A DNA stretch of 64,000 nt from Urinicoccus timonensis. GTDB lineage: Bacteria; Bacillota; Clostridia; Tissierellales; Peptoniphilaceae. Position 1 is the stretch's first letter. Every line of letters starts with the position of its first letter. The stretch lies in NCBI RefSeq assembly GCF_900232945.1, contig NZ_OCTU01000001.1, positions 114,230 to 178,229 of the forward strand, given 5' to 3'. A model generated the notes under the pieces. The model did not search any database. It saw nothing but the letters and a program-made list of their open reading frames with translations, and was not told the origin of the DNA. Positions 52,826-61,588 of the stretch are shown here, piece after piece. Both the position numbers and the translations under genes were made by a program.

Positions 52826-52867
52826 AAAGGCGATTAGAAAATTAAAAATCTAATCGCCTTTTTTTAT
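52826..52867 (+). promoter_or_regulatory. Leader hairpin, upstream of the 74-aa gene
   Basis: AAGGCGATTAGA / TCTAATCGCCTT perfect 12-bp stem with TTTTTTT tail; followed by AAAGGATA before the start. Terminates rep transcription or attenuates the recombinase operon. Confidence 0.72.
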
Positions 52868-52885
52868 TGCATGAAAGGATAAGCT

Positions 52886-53110
52886 ATGACAAAAAGACAA
52901 ACAAAATACATTGTAAAAAGAAATTATGATAATAGAAGAACAGACACAGACGCTTTTCTAAGACTAATAAGAAAATCAAGCAAAATAAGTAAGGACAATG
53001 AAATTGAGTATAACAAATATAATATTGATAGTAATAAAAAAGAGTGCTATAATAAAAATAGTTTTAGAGAAAGTTGTGTTATTTCTGAAAACTCAAACAA
53101 GGAGGAATAG
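52886..53110 (+). CDS. 74-residue protein before the recombinase
   Basis: Basic N-terminus (TKRQTKYIVKRNYDNRRTD) and Asn/Lys-rich rest; no family recognised. 3 nt before the recombinase gene, so co-translated; possibly an excision accessory protein (inference from place only). Confidence 0.6.
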   Translation: MTKRQTKYIVKRNYDNRRTDTDAFLRLIRKSSKISKDNEIEYNKYNIDSNKKECYNKNSFRESCVISENSNKEE

Positions 53111-53113
53111 GAA

Positions 53114-54760
53114 ATGATACAAACAAATTCAAATCACTTTTCATTCAAAGCTGCAATTTATTGCAGACTATCTAAAGATGATGAGCAGAAAGGAGAGAGT
53201 GCCAGCATAAAAAACCAAAAGGAACTTTTAGAAAACTATGTAAAATCAAGGGGTTGGAGTATTTACGATGTATATATAGATGATGGATATACTGGATTAA
53301 ATACAAATAGACCATCATTTCAAAGACTAATTAGAGATATTGAAAATAAAAAAGTGGATATAGTAATCACTAAGGACTTATCAAGGCTTGGAAGAAACTA
53401 TTTGCAGACTGGATACTATACAGAAAATTTCTTCCCAAAGAACAATGTCAGATATATAGCTTTAAATGATGGAGTAGATACCTTTCAAGAAAACAATGAA
53501 ATAGTTCCTTTTAAAAATGTTTTAAACGAGTTTTATTCAAGAGATGTTTCCAAAAAGATGAAATCTGCCTATATGACAAGGGCAAGGCAAGGAAAATTTA
53601 TTGGTTGTCTTGCTCCAATAGGATATAGGAAAGACAATGATGATCCACATAAATTAGTAATCGATGATGAAACTTCATGGATTGTTGAAAAAATTTTTGA
53701 TCTTGCTTTTAGTGGTTATGGAGTCCAGGCAATTAGGAGAAGACTTTTTGAAGAAAAAATACCTACACCTACCTGGTGGAATAGAAAAAAAGGACTTAGA
53801 AATAAAAAAACTAAGTTAGAAATGACCGTAGATGGTGGAGAGTATTGGTGGGACTGCACAACCCTAAAAGAAATTATTGAAAACCCAGTTTATATTGGTC
53901 ATATTGCTAGTCAAAAAGTTAATTATAAATTCAAAGTAGGTTGGTTATCCGATAAACCTAAAGAGGAATGGATAATCGTAGAAAATACACACGAACCAAT
54001 TATTTCTGAAGATATTTATAATATAGCAAATGAAAAATTAAAGAGCAGGAGAAGACCATTTAAAAATGGAGAAGAAAGTATATTTGCAGGCATTGTGAAA
54101 TGTCCCGATTGTGGAAAATCTTTAAATCTTGGAAGAAACAAATCGAAAAAAAGAGAAAAGTTACTCACTTGTAACACTTATAGAAGATATGGAAAGTCAT
54201 TATGTAGTCAACATAGAATTTATTACGATACTCTTTATGAGATAGTGCTTAAAGATATTAGAAAAAATGCAGAAATAGCATTAAAAGACGAAAAAGAAAT
54301 CATAAAAGCACTTGAAAGATCACGAGAAATTGATAATGAAGAAGAACAAAAATTTATTATGGATAAGATTTACGAAGATCAAATAAGAGTAGAAGACTTA
54401 ACTAAAAAGATTGAAAGATTATATGATGACTGGCTAGACAATAAGATAAGTGAAAGTAACTTCCAAAAAATTCTTGAAAAATCACAGAAAGAACAAGATT
54501 ATCTAAACCAAAGAATAGAAGATAATCAAAAATTGATTGTAAAAGAAAATCTTGAAGATATTAATGTTAAAAAATGGATTGAACTCATAAAAAAACATAG
54601 GGATATAAAGAAGCTGGACAAAGAAACCTTAAACGAACTCATCTCAAAAATCTATGTTCACGAAAAAGAAGTAGTGAATGGAGAAATCACCCAAACAATT
54701 GATATTTACTACAATTTCATAGGAAATACAGACACACTACAAGTATTTTACAATCTCTAA
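53114..54760 (+). CDS. Large serine recombinase of IME2
   Basis: 548 aa. Resolvase domain YCRLSKDDEQKGES with catalytic Ser20, DLSRLGRNYLQTG, RYIALNDGVDT; recombinase domain; zinc ribbon (CPDCGKSLNLGRN...LLTCNTYRRYGKSLC); long coiled coil and DUF4368-like end. TndX/TnpX class. It lies at the right end, stop codon 3 nt before the AGG core, and reads toward the ICE genes, so its transcript may feed the downstream virB6-like operon. Confidence 0.94.
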   Translation: MIQTNSNHFSFKAAIYCRLSKDDEQKGESASIKNQKELLENYVKSRGWSIYDVYIDDGYTGLNTNRPSFQRLIRDIENKKVDIVITKDLSRLGRNYLQTGYYTENFFPKNNVRYIALNDGVDTFQENNEIVPFKNVLNEFYSRDVSKKMKSAYMTRARQGKFIGCLAPIGYRKDNDDPHKLVIDDETSWIVEKIFDLAFSGYGVQAIRRRLFEEKIPTPTWWNRKKGLRNKKTKLEMTVDGGEYWWDCTTLKEIIENPVYIGHIASQKVNYKFKVGWLSDKPKEEWIIVENTHEPIISEDIYNIANEKLKSRRRPFKNGEESIFAGIVKCPDCGKSLNLGRNKSKKREKLLTCNTYRRYGKSLCSQHRIYYDTLYEIVLKDIRKNAEIALKDEKEIIKALERSREIDNEEEQKFIMDKIYEDQIRVEDLTKKIERLYDDWLDNKISESNFQKILEKSQKEQDYLNQRIEDNQKLIVKENLEDINVKKWIELIKKHRDIKKLDKETLNELISKIYVHEKEVVNGEITQTIDIYYNFIGNTDTLQVFYNL

Positions 54761-54763
54761 TTA

Positions 54764-54847
54764 GGCATAAAGCAGCTTATGGCTGGTGGAGGAATTGTGC
54801 TAATCGGTATCAAATTAATTCCACTACTTGCAAATGCTTTAAATTAG
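54764..54847 (+). pseudogene. maff2 3' part (split by IME2)
   Basis: GIKQLMAGGGIVLIGIKLIP followed by LLANALN and stop: second membrane helix of Maff2 without its start. The first seven codons repeat, with third-position changes, the GIKQFMA codons left at 42462-42483. Confidence 0.85.
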
Positions 54848-54857
54848 GAGAAAGTCT

Positions 54858-55721
54858 ATGTTTGGTATCTTTGACAAGCTAACTGAATTTTTTAAGGATA
54901 TGCTACTCGGAGGTATCAAAGCAAATCTTGAGTCCATGTTCTTAGATATAAATGACAAGGTAGGAGTTATTGCAACTGATGTTGGGAAGACACCAATGGG
55001 TTGGAATGGAGAAGTGTATAACTTCATAAAGAACATTAATGATAATGTGATTGTTCCAATAGCAGGTCTTATCATAACAGCAGTTTTATGTATTGAACTC
55101 ATAAATATGGTTATGCAAAAGAATAATATGCATGATACAGATACTTTTGAGTTTTTTAAATACATTATAAAGATGTTTATAGCAGTCTACCTTGCAAGCC
55201 ATGCCTTTGAATTTTCAATGGCAGTCTTTGATGTGGCACAAAATCTTGTAAACAAAGCGGCAGGGGTAATCACTACTTCTGCCACTGTTTCAGGAGATCA
55301 GATAGTTGCAATGGTTGATACATTAAAAGAAAAAGATGTTGGTGCATTAATAATGATATTAGTTGAAACAAGCCTTGTAAGGATTGCAATTCAATGTATA
55401 TCTTTAACTATTACCTTAATAGTATATGGGCGTATGTTTGAAATATATGTCTACTCATCAGTATCATCCATACCATTTGCGACTATGGGAAATAAAGAAT
55501 GGGGTCAGATTGGAACAAATTATATCAAGGGACTTTTTGCCTTGGGACTACAAGGTTTGTTTTTGATGGTATGTTTAGGTATCTACACCGTTTTAATAAG
55601 AACGGTACAGATTACAGATATTCACGCAAGCTTGTTTAGTATATTAGGATATGCTCTACTACTTGGACTTATGATGTTTAAGAGTGGAACAGTTGCAAAA
55701 AGTATTATGAATACACACTAG
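54858..55721 (+). CDS. VirB6/TrbL-like conjugative membrane protein
   Basis: 287 aa with six or more membrane segments (VIVPIAGLIITAVLCIELIN; LVRIAIQCISLTITLIVYG; LFALGLQGLFLMVCLGIYTV; ILGYALLLGLMMFKSG). Matches the polytopic VirB6-like protein that follows Maff2 in Tn1549-like ICEs (CD1112-type). Forms part of the inner-membrane channel. TTAGGAG upstream; 10 nt after the maff2 remnant. Confidence 0.83.
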   Translation: MFGIFDKLTEFFKDMLLGGIKANLESMFLDINDKVGVIATDVGKTPMGWNGEVYNFIKNINDNVIVPIAGLIITAVLCIELINMVMQKNNMHDTDTFEFFKYIIKMFIAVYLASHAFEFSMAVFDVAQNLVNKAAGVITTSATVSGDQIVAMVDTLKEKDVGALIMILVETSLVRIAIQCISLTITLIVYGRMFEIYVYSSVSSIPFATMGNKEWGQIGTNYIKGLFALGLQGLFLMVCLGIYTVLIRTVQITDIHASLFSILGYALLLGLMMFKSGTVAKSIMNTH

Positions 55722-55730
55722 GAGGAATAA

Positions 55731-56021
55731 ATGTTAAAAAAGAAAAATTGTGCTTTATTGGGACTTGGAATTTTATTGGGAGGAACTTATGAATTCTTAA
55801 AAGAGAAGAAAAGAAATGAAGAGATTAGAAACTTAAAGAGGAGAATAAATAGACTCGGAAGATGTCACAATGAATTTGTTATGTATCAAGGAGCATACAA
55901 TGATAGAAATGAAGAAAAAAAAGAAGAATTAGAAGAAAGAATTAGCTACCTAGAAGAAGAAACAACATCTAATTATGACCATATACTTGAACTTGCCAAA
56001 GAAGAAGTAGAGGGAGATTAA
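55731..56021 (+). CDS. Small membrane-anchored coiled-coil protein
   Basis: 96 aa; one N-terminal membrane helix (CALLGLGILLGGTYEF), then a charged coil (LKRRINRLGRCHNEF; EEKKEELEERISYLEEE). Conserved in place between virB6-like and prgI; family not named. 1 nt before prgI. Confidence 0.65.
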   Translation: MLKKKNCALLGLGILLGGTYEFLKEKKRNEEIRNLKRRINRLGRCHNEFVMYQGAYNDRNEEKKEELEERISYLEEETTSNYDHILELAKEEVEGD

Positions 56022-56022
56022 A

Positions 56023-56433
56023 ATGGCATATGTACCAATACCAAAAGATTTGGACAAGATTAAAACAAAGGTTGCCTTTAACTTAACTAAAAGACAACTT
56101 ATAGGTTTTTCTGTGGCAGGACTAATTGGCATACCAACCTATTTATTTATGAAGAAATATCTACCTAATGATGTTTCAATTATTGTAATGCTAATAGTAA
56201 CCCTGCCAATCTTTTTTATAACCTTATATGAAAAAGACACCTTAACTTTTGAAAAATATTTTAAATTTTTCTATCTTCATAAATTTTATCAACCAACTAA
56301 GAGAATAAGAAAGGAGGCATACATTGAAGCAAAGAAAAAAGCAAATCAGCGACTTAAATCTAAGGGAAAAACAATTAAAAAAAGACCGAAAGGAAGTAAG
56401 AAACCAAAAAACAAAGAAAGATCCAACAAATAG
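56023..56433 (+). CDS. PrgI-family (VirB3-like) protein
   Basis: 136 aa: YVPIPKDLDKIKTKVAFNLTKRQ start, two membrane helices (FSVAGLIGIPTYLF; VSIIVMLIVTLPIFFITLY), conserved TFEKYFKFFYLHKF, and a very basic tail. Inner-membrane partner of VirB4. The last 110 nt also encode the start of virB4 in another frame. Confidence 0.87.
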   Translation: MAYVPIPKDLDKIKTKVAFNLTKRQLIGFSVAGLIGIPTYLFMKKYLPNDVSIIVMLIVTLPIFFITLYEKDTLTFEKYFKFFYLHKFYQPTKRIRKEAYIEAKKKANQRLKSKGKTIKKRPKGSKKPKNKERSNK

Positions 56434-58747
56434 TCTTCTAAGTGTACTTTTAAAGAAAGAGAAAAAGAGATTTACTGTTGAGGACACTATTCCATATATA
56501 AGAATGTTACCAGAGGGCATTTGCCAGTTAGATGAAAAAAATTATTCAAAGACAATTTCATTTCAAGATATAAATTACCAGTTGGCATTGGAAGAAGATA
56601 GAGATTTAATCTTTAACCAATTTGCCAACTTTTTAAATTCTTTTGATCCAAGTGTCCACATTGAACTTTCATATGTAAATCAATTAGGAAGAAATAAAGA
56701 CCTACAAGACGCAATTAAAATTGCTGATAAGGGAGACTTCTATGACGATGTAAGAAAAGAGTTTAGGGAGATGTTAAAGCTTCAACTTGCAAAGGGCAAT
56801 AACGGACTTAAAAAGATGAAGTATATAACCTTTAGCACAGAAGCCGATAACCTAGAGCAAGCAAGAGCAAAGTTAAATAGACTTGAAGTAGATATTTTAT
56901 CTAACTTTAAATCTATGGGAGTAAGAGCAGAAAGCCTTGATGGAGAAGAAAGGTTAAGACTTGTTCACGATATGTTAAATCCAGACAAAAACTTTGATTT
57001 TTCATATAAAGATTTGAAGAAGAAAGAGTCTACAAAGTCACATATAACTCCCAATATCTTTAATTTTACACCAGCAAATAATTTTAAATTTGGGAAATTC
57101 ATTGGAGCTGTAAGTCATTTTCAAATACTTGCAAGTGAGTTATCAGACAGAATGTTATCTGAGTTTTTAGATATTGATGACAATATTTATGTAGCTTTTC
57201 ATATAGATGTAGTTGAACAAGCAGAAGCTATTAAACTTATTAAGAGAAAGAACACAGACCTAGACAGAATGAAAATCGAAGAACAAAAGAAAGCAGTTCG
57301 AGCAGGATATGATATGGATATTATTCCTTCAGATATAAATACTTTTGGGGCTGATGTTAAGTCCATGTTATCTGACTTACAGAATAGAGATGAAAGGCTC
57401 TTTGTAGTTACCATAGTAATGATGAATTTTGCTAGGACTAATCAAAAATTAGAAAACACTATTGCTCAAATATCATCAATTGCAAACAGACATAATTGTC
57501 AGGTAAAAAGATTATCTCATCAACAAGAACAAGGACTTGTTTCTGTCTTACCTTTAGGAGTTAATCAAGTCGAAATAAAAAGATTTTTAACTTCATCATC
57601 AACGGCAGTATTTATGCCTTTTACAACAGAAGAGCTATTTATTGATTCAGCAAATTCTTTGTACTATGGATTAAATGCCCTTAGCCAAAACTTGATTATG
57701 GCAGATAGGAAGAAACTAAAGAACCCTAACGGATTAATATTAGGAACACCAGGTTCTGGTAAATCTTTCTCGGCAAAGAGAGAGATGGAAAATGCAATTC
57801 TTGTAACAGATGATGATGTAATTATTTGTGATCCTGAAGGCGAGTATTCAAACCTTGTAAAACAATTTAATGGAGAAGTTATTAAAGTTTCAGCAAAGTC
57901 AAAGGACTATCTAAATCCACTAGATATAAATATGAACTATGGAGATGGGGACGCACCTTTAAAGGATAAGGCAAACTTCATAATGTCTATGCTTGAACTT
58001 GTAGTAGGAGGATCTGGTCTTACTGCTGCAGAAAAATCTGTTATAGACAGGTGCTTACCAAAGATATATCAAAAATATTTTGAAGACCCAAAACCAGAAA
58101 ATATGCCTATATTAGGAGATTTATACGATATGCTCCTATCTCAAGAAGAGGGAGTCGGTAGAAAACTAGCAACAGAAATGGAAATTTATGTTAAGGGAAG
58201 TCTTAATGTCTTTAATAATAGGTCAAATGTTGACCTAAATAGGCAACTGCTCTGTTTTGATATAAAAGAGCTAGGAACACAACTTAAAAAAATAGGTATG
58301 CTTGTAATTCAAGACCAGGTTTGGAACAAGGTTTCCCTAAATAGAGGAAGCAAGTCTACAAGATACTATATAGATGAGTTTCACCTTTTATTAAAAGACC
58401 CACAAACTGCTTCATATTCAGTAGAAATCTGGAAAAGATTTAGAAAATGGGGCGGTATTCCAACAGGTATAACTCAAAACGTAAAAGACCTTTTAACAAG
58501 TCAAGAAATTGAAAATATCTTTGACAATACAGACTTTGTTCTAATGTTAAATCAAGCATCTGGAGATAGAGATATTCTTGCTAAGAAATTAAAAATATCG
58601 CCTTATCAGTTAAACTATATTACTAATTCAAATGCAGGTGAGGGATTACTATTTTTTGGAAATACTATTGTTCCATTTATAGATAAATTCCCTAAAGACA
58701 CCATGTTATATAAGCTTATGACAACTAAACCGGAAGAAGCTAAGTAG
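56324..58747 (+). CDS. virB4: VirB4/TraE-type secretion ATPase
   Basis: 807 aa. N-terminal VirB4 region (FTVEDTIPYIRMLPEGICQ, KTISFQDINYQLA) and C-terminal ATPase: Walker A GTPGSGKSFSAKRE (about 472), ICDPEGEYSNLVKQ, Walker B RYYIDEFHLLL (about 680), then TGITQNVKDLL. Main energiser of the type IV secretion channel. Start TTG 56324 has AAGGAGG 6 nt upstream, giving a 110-nt overlap with prgI in a different frame, a feature of this ICE family. Confidence 0.93.
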   Translation: MKQRKKQISDLNLREKQLKKDRKEVRNQKTKKDPTNSLLSVLLKKEKKRFTVEDTIPYIRMLPEGICQLDEKNYSKTISFQDINYQLALEEDRDLIFNQFANFLNSFDPSVHIELSYVNQLGRNKDLQDAIKIADKGDFYDDVRKEFREMLKLQLAKGNNGLKKMKYITFSTEADNLEQARAKLNRLEVDILSNFKSMGVRAESLDGEERLRLVHDMLNPDKNFDFSYKDLKKKESTKSHITPNIFNFTPANNFKFGKFIGAVSHFQILASELSDRMLSEFLDIDDNIYVAFHIDVVEQAEAIKLIKRKNTDLDRMKIEEQKKAVRAGYDMDIIPSDINTFGADVKSMLSDLQNRDERLFVVTIVMMNFARTNQKLENTIAQISSIANRHNCQVKRLSHQQEQGLVSVLPLGVNQVEIKRFLTSSSTAVFMPFTTEELFIDSANSLYYGLNALSQNLIMADRKKLKNPNGLILGTPGSGKSFSAKREMENAILVTDDDVIICDPEGEYSNLVKQFNGEVIKVSAKSKDYLNPLDINMNYGDGDAPLKDKANFIMSMLELVVGGSGLTAAEKSVIDRCLPKIYQKYFEDPKPENMPILGDLYDMLLSQEEGVGRKLATEMEIYVKGSLNVFNNRSNVDLNRQLLCFDIKELGTQLKKIGMLVIQDQVWNKVSLNRGSKSTRYYIDEFHLLLKDPQTASYSVEIWKRFRKWGGIPTGITQNVKDLLTSQEIENIFDNTDFVLMLNQASGDRDILAKKLKISPYQLNYITNSNAGEGLLFFGNTIVPFIDKFPKDTMLYKLMTTKPEEAK

Positions 58748-58754
58748 GTGCAAC

Positions 58755-61334
58755 ATGGATAAAAAACTAAAAAAAGATTTTCTAAAGAAAATTATACGAA
58801 ATAGGGACGCTCCTGAAAAGAATCTTGAAAGTAAACTTGTTCATTCAGATGATTATACCAATAAGATTATTAAGACTAAGGATAGGTTCGGAAATAAAAT
58901 TTCAGAAAAAGAATCTAAACTTATTCATGAGAATGTATCATCTAAAGAACAAAAACAAAATAAGCTAAAAGATTTTCAGAAGTCTAAAAACAAGGAAAGA
59001 ATCAGAAAAGAAGTTTTAGAAAATAAGGATAAGGCTGAAGAAACAAAACAAGCTAATCTTGAAATAAGGACAGATGAAAGCTTTAAACTTGATGAAGACT
59101 TAGATGTAGACTTCAAAAAGGTAAATTTTGATAGTGAAAACAGTAGAAATATTAATTCTAATAAACTAACAACAGATGATATTTCAGCTAAGGCTCAACC
59201 AATAAGCAATAAGAAGGTATCAAGTAAAAGACAAGTTCTTAAAAATTATGAGGATAAACTTATCCATAGTAAGGATAAATTCCAAGACAAAATAAACGAG
59301 AAAGAGTCTAAGCGAATCCAGACAAGTGAAGATAAACCTATCGAAGCAAAGAAAAGCAAGAGAGTATATAGAAAAGATAAGCTTGTTAAAGATGAAGTAA
59401 GTAAGAGCGAAAGTAATACTAATATCGATAAAAAGCAAAAGCAGAAGCTTTATCAAGAAAAGAAGTTTAGGGATAGGGAAAAATTTTCTAAAGAAATAGA
59501 TAAAGAGAGTAAGCTAAGCCAAGTTGATACAGAAAAAACTTTTGATAATCCTGAGTTTAAAGACAATAATCAAGAATTTATAAAAGATGAAAAGGAAACA
59601 AGCCTTAAACCTTCAGAACAAAAGAAAGTTAATAAAAAGAAGACTTACTACAAGAGAAAAAATTATGAGAGTGATAAATTCACTCGTAAGAAAATCGATG
59701 ACTTAAAAAATGAATCTAAGAAAGTTTCAACGAAAGATTCTAAGAAGGCACAAGATGTTAAAGACTTTATCTCAGATAAAAAGATTGGAGAACTTGAAAA
59801 GTCTAAAAGCAAGCTAAAGGATAATATTTTAAAGAATAAAACTAAAGGAAGTCTATCTTCTGGGGTTTTATTATCTGGAGCTAAGTCTTCAGAGCTAGTG
59901 AGAGATTATTTAAGTTCAGGGTCTGATAATACTGGTGTAGAATCTGGAGAAAAGGCCGCTAATGTAAGCTCTAAGCTTCAGCATGGAATAAGGAAGTATA
60001 AGATAGACAAAAAGAAAAAGTCCTTAAAAAAGCTATCTAAACTTGATAAGAAAATAAGAAAGAGAAAAAGCAAGTTGGAGTTTAAAAATGGATTAGAAGA
60101 TTTAAAAAAGTCAGATGCCTATATAAAGAAAAATAGATTTAAGAAGTTTTACCAGAGAAAACAAATGAAGAGCATGATAGCTAAAAAGCACGAAACAAGA
60201 CTGGTAGATAGAGTTAAAAAAGCTATTTTAAGTTTAGGTAAAGCTTCTAAAGAGCTAATCGTAAGAAAAAGTAAGATGGTTTTATTTGTGGTAATAGGAC
60301 TAGGTCTTATGCTATCAATCATGGTTGGTGGCGGAAGTGTTGGGATGAGTGGACTGAGTAACTCAGTGAACTCAGTAATGACAACAACATATCTATCACA
60401 AGATACAGTTCTAAGTGAAGTTAATCAAGAATTTTCATCAATGGAGTATGACCTACAATCACAAATCGAAAGTGTAAAAACAAGTCATCCTGGATATGAC
60501 GAATATATTATAAACAAAGAAGGAGAAATTGGTCATAATACCCATGAGCTTTTATCCTATATAACTTCAAGATGTGGAGAAGTAAAATCAGCATCTGAAG
60601 TAAAAGGAATTTTAAAAGAACTTTTCGATAAGATGTATAAACTTGATTTTAAAGAAGAAATTGAAATTAGAACAAGAACAGTAGCAAGAACTAGATATGA
60701 TAGTCGTGGTAATCCTTATACTAGCTATGAAAAAGAAGAGTACGAATATAAAAAGTTAATTGTAACTTTAAAGAAAAAAGAAATGGATGAAGTTGTTAGG
60801 GAAATATTTAAAGATTATCCAGACAATGTAGTTCATTATGAAGCTCTTCTTGAAGCTAAGGGAAATATGGGAGATGTTTTTGGATCAGGTAATGGGGACT
60901 TAGGAGAAATAGTAGATAATCCAAACTTTGGAAATCCTGGTCTTGCTTTTGATTCAGCTACTGCCAAAGCCTTATTTAATGAAGCAGAAAAACATATAGG
61001 CAAAAGATATGTGTTTGGAGCAAGTGGACCATCTAACTTTGACTGCTCAGGATTTGTATGTTGGTCATTTACAAAGTCTGGTGTAAAGAGAATGCCAAGA
61101 ACAACTGCATGGAGAATATACAAAGACTATTGTAATCCAGTAAGTCCAAGTGAAGCTCAACCTGGAGATATTATATTTTTCCACTCAACATATAACAGTG
61201 GGACACCAATATCTCATGTAGGAATATACGCAGGTAACGGAATGATGATTCACGCAGGAGATCCAATTCAATACACATCAATAAATTCAAAATATTGGAA
61301 ATCACACTTTTATGGTTTTGGAAGACCAAGATAG
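58755..61334 (+). CDS. CD1108-type membrane protein with NlpC/P60 hydrolase domain
   Basis: 859 aa. Long Lys/Glu-rich cytoplasmic part (about 1-500) with imperfect repeats (LIHSKDKFQDKINEKESKRI and relatives), one membrane helix (MVLFVVIGLGLMLSIMVGGG, about 507-526), an extracellular helical region, and a C-terminal NlpC/P60 domain (about 745-859; catalytic Cys in DCSGF, His in SHVGIYAG). VirB1-like function: opens peptidoglycan for the conjugation channel. Confidence 0.9.
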   Translation: MDKKLKKDFLKKIIRNRDAPEKNLESKLVHSDDYTNKIIKTKDRFGNKISEKESKLIHENVSSKEQKQNKLKDFQKSKNKERIRKEVLENKDKAEETKQANLEIRTDESFKLDEDLDVDFKKVNFDSENSRNINSNKLTTDDISAKAQPISNKKVSSKRQVLKNYEDKLIHSKDKFQDKINEKESKRIQTSEDKPIEAKKSKRVYRKDKLVKDEVSKSESNTNIDKKQKQKLYQEKKFRDREKFSKEIDKESKLSQVDTEKTFDNPEFKDNNQEFIKDEKETSLKPSEQKKVNKKKTYYKRKNYESDKFTRKKIDDLKNESKKVSTKDSKKAQDVKDFISDKKIGELEKSKSKLKDNILKNKTKGSLSSGVLLSGAKSSELVRDYLSSGSDNTGVESGEKAANVSSKLQHGIRKYKIDKKKKSLKKLSKLDKKIRKRKSKLEFKNGLEDLKKSDAYIKKNRFKKFYQRKQMKSMIAKKHETRLVDRVKKAILSLGKASKELIVRKSKMVLFVVIGLGLMLSIMVGGGSVGMSGLSNSVNSVMTTTYLSQDTVLSEVNQEFSSMEYDLQSQIESVKTSHPGYDEYIINKEGEIGHNTHELLSYITSRCGEVKSASEVKGILKELFDKMYKLDFKEEIEIRTRTVARTRYDSRGNPYTSYEKEEYEYKKLIVTLKKKEMDEVVREIFKDYPDNVVHYEALLEAKGNMGDVFGSGNGDLGEIVDNPNFGNPGLAFDSATAKALFNEAEKHIGKRYVFGASGPSNFDCSGFVCWSFTKSGVKRMPRTTAWRIYKDYCNPVSPSEAQPGDIIFFHSTYNSGTPISHVGIYAGNGMMIHAGDPIQYTSINSKYWKSHFYGFGRPR

Positions 61335-61348
61335 AAGGGAGATATTAT

Positions 61349-61588
61349 GTGAACAGAAAACTTGTAAGTATTAGGAATAAAAAGAAAAAAATAGAAGAGA
61401 AATTGAAAGATTTAAATGCAAAATACAAGGAAATTTGCGATGAAGAAATACAAGTTGAAAATGAAGAAATAATTGTAACTCTTAGGAGGAACAATATTAG
61501 CTTGGAAGAATTAATGGAGAAAATCAATGATAGAAAAAGAGAAGAAAAATTAAAAGAAAAGGAGAACATTCATAATGAAGAAATTTAA
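61349..61588 (+). CDS. DUF4315-family protein
   Basis: 79 aa, a single coiled coil (SIRNKKKKIEEKLKDLNAKY; LRRNNISLEELMEKINDRK), matching DUF4315 proteins found after the NlpC/P60 gene. GTG 61349 is preferred (AGAAGGGAG 7-9 nt upstream); a longer frame overlaps the upstream gene. Overlaps the next gene by 14 nt. Confidence 0.75.
   Translation: MNRKLVSIRNKKKKIEEKLKDLNAKYKEICDEEIQVENEEIIVTLRRNNISLEELMEKINDRKREEKLKEKENIHNEEI

Larger units (their letters stand above)
42465..54765 (+). mobile_element. IME2: serine-recombinase mobilizable element inside maff2
   Basis: About 12.3 kb between the two pieces of maff2, AGG at both junctions (42462-42464 and 54763-54765). Contents: XRE proteins, ABC cargo with regulator, DUF3847, oriT, MobA relaxase, PcfB-like, rep remnants, YhcG-like nuclease, Rep, and a serine recombinase at the right end. 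The left boundary is less certain because maff2-like sequence continues ~20 bp past the core. Confidence 0.8.

Noticed and set aside
58900..60100. Tandem repeats in the NlpC/P60 gene as a DNA-level array
   Set aside because: The repetition is at peptide level, degenerate and codon-phased, typical of a lysine-rich coiled region.
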